Shown piece by piece: positions 6,419 through 8,370 of a DNA stretch of 8,370 bases. Source of the stretch: UBA4582 sp047630175 (lineage in GTDB: Bacteria; Pseudomonadota; Gammaproteobacteria; Pseudomonadales; Azotimanducaceae); the NCBI GenBank assembly GCA_047630175.1, contig JBLHVI010000115.1, positions 1 to 8,370 of the forward strand, read 5' to 3'. Both the position numbers and the translations under genes were made by a program. The notes below the pieces were generated by a model, which saw only the letters and a program-made list of their open reading frames with translations, did no database searches and had not been told where the DNA came from. Numbering within the stretch: position 1 is the first letter of the stretch; every line of letters begins with the position of its first letter.

Positions 6419-6888
6419 GGGCATCTGCTCGCGCAATCGATCTGTACCAAAGGCCTACCCAGTGTTTGCGCAAGGGTGGATGTTTGTCATCATTTCAATT
6501 TCTAGCGTCGTATTAGATGGCTGTTGGTATGCAGGTTGGCGCTCTGCGGCATTTACGCCCAGTTCTTCATACAATGGATGGGCGCCCACATGCTGGGTTT
6601 GATTCCAAATGTGTGGGCACGATAATGAGGCCGACGATAGTCGCTTGAATCTTTGATGATTCTAGTGAGGATCAGATTGAGCTCGATATAGCGTTAGCCG
6701 CGGAGTAGATATTGAGATTTCTGTATGACACACGATTCGTATCTCCCTTAAAATCGTCTGCCAAATCGGTGATAGTCACTGTCAAAGTAACACACATACA
6801 ATCGCCCTAAGTGCTGCGCTAATGGTGTGATGCTGAGCTCGGTTTGGGGTGTCATGAGGCAATGAAAGTGACGCATCATCAATATCTA
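6419..6888 (-). pseudogene. Decayed REP-associated tyrosine transposase (RAYT, Y1_Tnp type)
   Basis: Hand translation of the minus strand gives a readable but broken RAYT. In order, it shows ILMMRHFHCLMTP at ~6885-6847 (the HFH corresponds to the HUH metal motif, usually in NHVHLLMTP), LAQHLGRLYVCYFDSDYHR around 6822-6766 (region of the likely catalytic Tyr), GRYES, QYLLRG, RYIELN around 6693-6676 (usually RYIELNPVRA), DYRRPHYRAHTFGIKP around 6642-6595 (usually YRWSSYRA), HPLYEELGVNAAERQPAYQQ (6580-6521), and ANTG*AFGTDRLREQM (6469-6422). In-frame stops lie at 6886-6888, 6748-6750, 6694-6696 and 6455-6457; the last is a TGG-to-TAG change. One C is missing near 6580-6582, which shifts the frame. 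The N-terminal ~70-80 residues are not recognisable, and their place is partly taken by the DTW gene. An intact enzyme would mobilise REP-type hairpins as single-stranded DNA. Confidence 0.85.
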
Positions 6889-6997
6889 ATCAATCAACGT
6901 AGGCGACCATGTATGGCCCTAAAGGGCTGGCTCTTTCTCGCGCAACGGCGGCAAAGACGTTACTCACATTCAGTTCAAAAGAATAGTAAAATAGGTT

Positions 6998-7459
6998 ATG
7001 AAAATTATCTTGCTAACACATCAGCGCGAGCGCTTTAAAAAAACGAATACAGGTTCGCTGGTAGTTGAAGTGTTAGGGGATGATGCGCGCGTCATCGTTT
7101 GGGACAGAGTGGCACCTGACCCTGATCTAGTGAAGACGATTGGTGAGGGTTCGATCGCTTTGCTGTATCCGTCCGCAGATAGCCAGTTTGTATCTTATGT
7201 AAGTGATTATCAAAATTACATTATTATTGACGGTACATGGCAAGAGGCACAGAAAGTATACAATCGAAGCCCTTATTTGAAAGCTTTGCCAGCAGTCAAA
7301 ATCCCAACCGATAAACCCTCTGCTTATAATTTGAGGCGTAATCAAAGAGCGGGCGGATTGTGTACTGCTGAGTGTGCAATTGAGATTCTAGCGACTAGAG
7401 GCTATTCAACGTTAGCAAATGACTTGCGAATGGTTTTCTCAAAACGTATGACTTCATAA
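6998..7459 (+). CDS. Short DTW-domain protein, probable tRNA-uridine aminocarboxypropyltransferase
   Basis: The 153-residue protein carries the DTW-domain signatures: LLTHQRERFKKTNTG at 5-19, LLYPSADS at 55-62, IIIDGTWQEAQKVY at 75-88 with the D-x-T-W core, and YNLRRNQRAGGLCTAECA at 110-127, matching the usual R...L-S/C-T-x-E segment. Characterised DTW enzymes (TapT/YfiP, DTWD1/2) transfer the 3-amino-3-carboxypropyl group of S-adenosylmethionine to uridine in tRNA, giving acp3U. E. coli TapT is over 200 residues and has an N-terminal cysteine-rich metal-binding part, which is absent here. A TAG lies almost directly before the ATG (6992-6994), so the frame cannot be extended. The ribosome site is weak (TAGG, 6992-6995). 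The gene abuts the RAYT remnant and converges with the enoyl-CoA hydratase. Confidence 0.85.
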   Translation: MKIILLTHQRERFKKTNTGSLVVEVLGDDARVIVWDRVAPDPDLVKTIGEGSIALLYPSADSQFVSYVSDYQNYIIIDGTWQEAQKVYNRSPYLKALPAVKIPTDKPSAYNLRRNQRAGGLCTAECAIEILATRGYSTLANDLRMVFSKRMTS

Positions 7460-7560
7460 AGTTAATCGTTTTAGAAAGTCACTACGTTTTGAGGTTTCGG
7501 TGGCCCAGTAGATTGAATTCTTGTCGCTGAAGCGGGCAATCGGGCGGGTTAGATAGACGG

Positions 7561-8328
7561 TTAGCTACCCGTCCAACTGGGGGCTCGTTTCTCCGCAAAG
7601 GCTCTTGGGCCTTCCTTGGCATCATTTGAAGCAAATACCTTCTTTTGAAGCGGTATCTGCATTTTCCACAAAGTTTCTTCGTCGATGCCTTGTGCCGCGG
7701 CACGCACTAAGGTCTTCGAGGCCGCTACCGCTAGCGGTGCGTTTTCAGCGATACGCTCCGCTAAGGCGATTGCCGCATCAAGTGCGCCACCTTTTTCGGT
7801 AAGCTCGCTCAGCATACCGCACTCAAGTGCTTTTTCGGCAATAATGGGTTCGCCTGTGAGGGCCATTTCCATTGCTGTGGCGTAGCCGACTCTTGCGGGT
7901 AAGCGAAATACACCGCCAGCGGCTGCAAACAACCCAACCTTGACTTCTCTAATGCCGATTTTTGCGCCTTTCGATGCGACCAACAGGTCGCAGGTCAGTG
8001 CAATTTCACACCCCCCTGCGATGGCAAATCCTTCAATGGCGGCAATCAGTGGCTTGCTACATCCGGAACGGATGAAAGTTGTTAGTGGACCAATATCTTC
8101 ACCGCGGGAAAATGCTTTCAGATCCATGCCTGAACAAAAACCGCGCCCATTTCCTGTGATCACGCCAGCCGTCAACGAATCGTCTGCATCAAGTTCCTGC
8201 ACGGCGTTCAGTAGCCCGTGAGAGAGTGCGCCATTTATAGCGTTCATTGCATCAGGACGATTGAGGGTAATCACCATGACTCGCCCTCGACGCTCGACCA
8301 GCACTGCTTCTTCGTTGGAATCTGTCAT
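7561..8328 (-). CDS. Enoyl-CoA hydratase/isomerase (crotonase family)
   Basis: The 255-residue protein matches the usual length of the crotonase fold. The first oxyanion-hole segment is GRGFCSGMDL at 61-70 and the second is GFAIAGGCEIALTCD at 100-114. Compared with mitochondrial enoyl-CoA hydratase, both catalytic glutamates are kept: Glu108 in GGCE and Glu128 in IGIRE, followed by VGLFAAAGG. This supports true hydratase chemistry (water addition to 2-enoyl-CoA) rather than only isomerase activity, in fatty-acid or related acyl-CoA degradation. The chain-length preference is unknown. The ATG at 8328 is preferred over an in-frame GTG at 8340 because GGAG sits six bases before the ATG. No partner beta-oxidation gene is inside the window. 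Confidence 0.93.
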   Translation of the reverse strand: MTDSNEEAVLVERRGRVMVITLNRPDAMNAINGALSHGLLNAVQELDADDSLTAGVITGNGRGFCSGMDLKAFSRGEDIGPLTTFIRSGCSKPLIAAIEGFAIAGGCEIALTCDLLVASKGAKIGIREVKVGLFAAAGGVFRLPARVGYATAMEMALTGEPIIAEKALECGMLSELTEKGGALDAAIALAERIAENAPLAVAASKTLVRAAAQGIDEETLWKMQIPLQKKVFASNDAKEGPRAFAEKRAPSWTGS

Positions 8329-8334
8329 TTTTTT

Positions 8335-8338
8335 CTCC
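8335..8338 (-). promoter_or_regulatory. Ribosome binding site for the enoyl-CoA hydratase
   Basis: GGAG followed by six A residues and the ATG at 8328 is a strong site. It overlaps the alternative GTG codon at 8340-8338, which argues against initiation at that GTG. Confidence 0.8.
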
Positions 8339-8340
8339 AC

Positions 8341-8370
8341 GTTTTTTGATGAGTAGTTTTTTGATGAGTA
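8341..8370. repeat. Perfect 15-bp tandem repeat at the window edge
   Basis: GTTTTTTGATGAGTA occurs at 8341-8355 and 8356-8370 with no mismatch. It lies directly upstream of the enoyl-CoA hydratase ribosome site (read as TACTCATCAAAAAAC on the coding strand) and may continue beyond the window. It sits in the leader or promoter region, so copy number could affect expression. Confidence 0.9.

Noticed and set aside
6844..7038. 64-codon plus-strand frame before the DTW gene
   Set aside because: It is antisense to the RAYT remnant and overlaps the DTW start in another frame. Its composition does not look like a protein.

Overview
The window looks like chromosomal DNA from a Gram-negative bacterium, most likely a marine-type gammaproteobacterium. 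This is inferred from the gene style, the moderate GC content, a periplasmic esterase with a Sec signal, and a decayed REP-associated (RAYT/Y1) transposase together with short repeats of the kind that accompany such enzymes. No marker gene fixes the taxon.

Layout from left to right. (1) 2-487 (+) is the C-terminal third of an aldehyde dehydrogenase cut by the window edge. (2) 488-1147 has no credible gene but is dense in repeats: a 19-bp tandem duplication (762-799), a ~79-bp element with inverted ends (789-867), and a 14-bp inverted-repeat pair (904-1126). (3) 1148-3956 (-) holds two genes transcribed leftwards: a GNAT/FemAB-like acyltransferase (Acetyltransf_6 type), then an ATP-grasp ligase. 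An 8-bp tandem repeat near the ligase's 3' end could switch its C-terminal tail between three reading frames. A hairpin straddles the acyltransferase stop codon. (4) 4138-4215 is a second, diverged copy of the ~79-bp element in the same orientation, so the two-gene block is bracketed by direct repeats. (5) 4216-4637 has no convincing gene and ends with a 20-bp palindrome in front of (6) 4638-6374 (+), a secreted alpha/beta-hydrolase esterase. (7) 6419-6888 (-) is a RAYT transposase pseudogene, readable from the HUH motif to the C-terminus but carrying four in-frame stops and a 1-nt frameshift. (8) 6998-7459 (+) is a short DTW-domain protein, probably a tRNA acp3U-forming transferase. (9) 7561-8328 (-) is an enoyl-CoA hydratase with both catalytic glutamates. 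A perfect 15-bp tandem repeat lies upstream of it at the window edge.

The aldehyde dehydrogenase, esterase, DTW protein and enoyl-CoA hydratase show no obvious shared pathway. The ATP-grasp ligase and the GNAT/FemAB-like transferase plausibly work together: one would activate a carboxylate and join it to an amine, the other would transfer an acyl or aminoacyl group, perhaps onto a surface glycan or peptide. Their position between direct repeats suggests a transferred or movable block. This pair is the best candidate here for an undescribed system, but its substrate cannot be read from the sequence.
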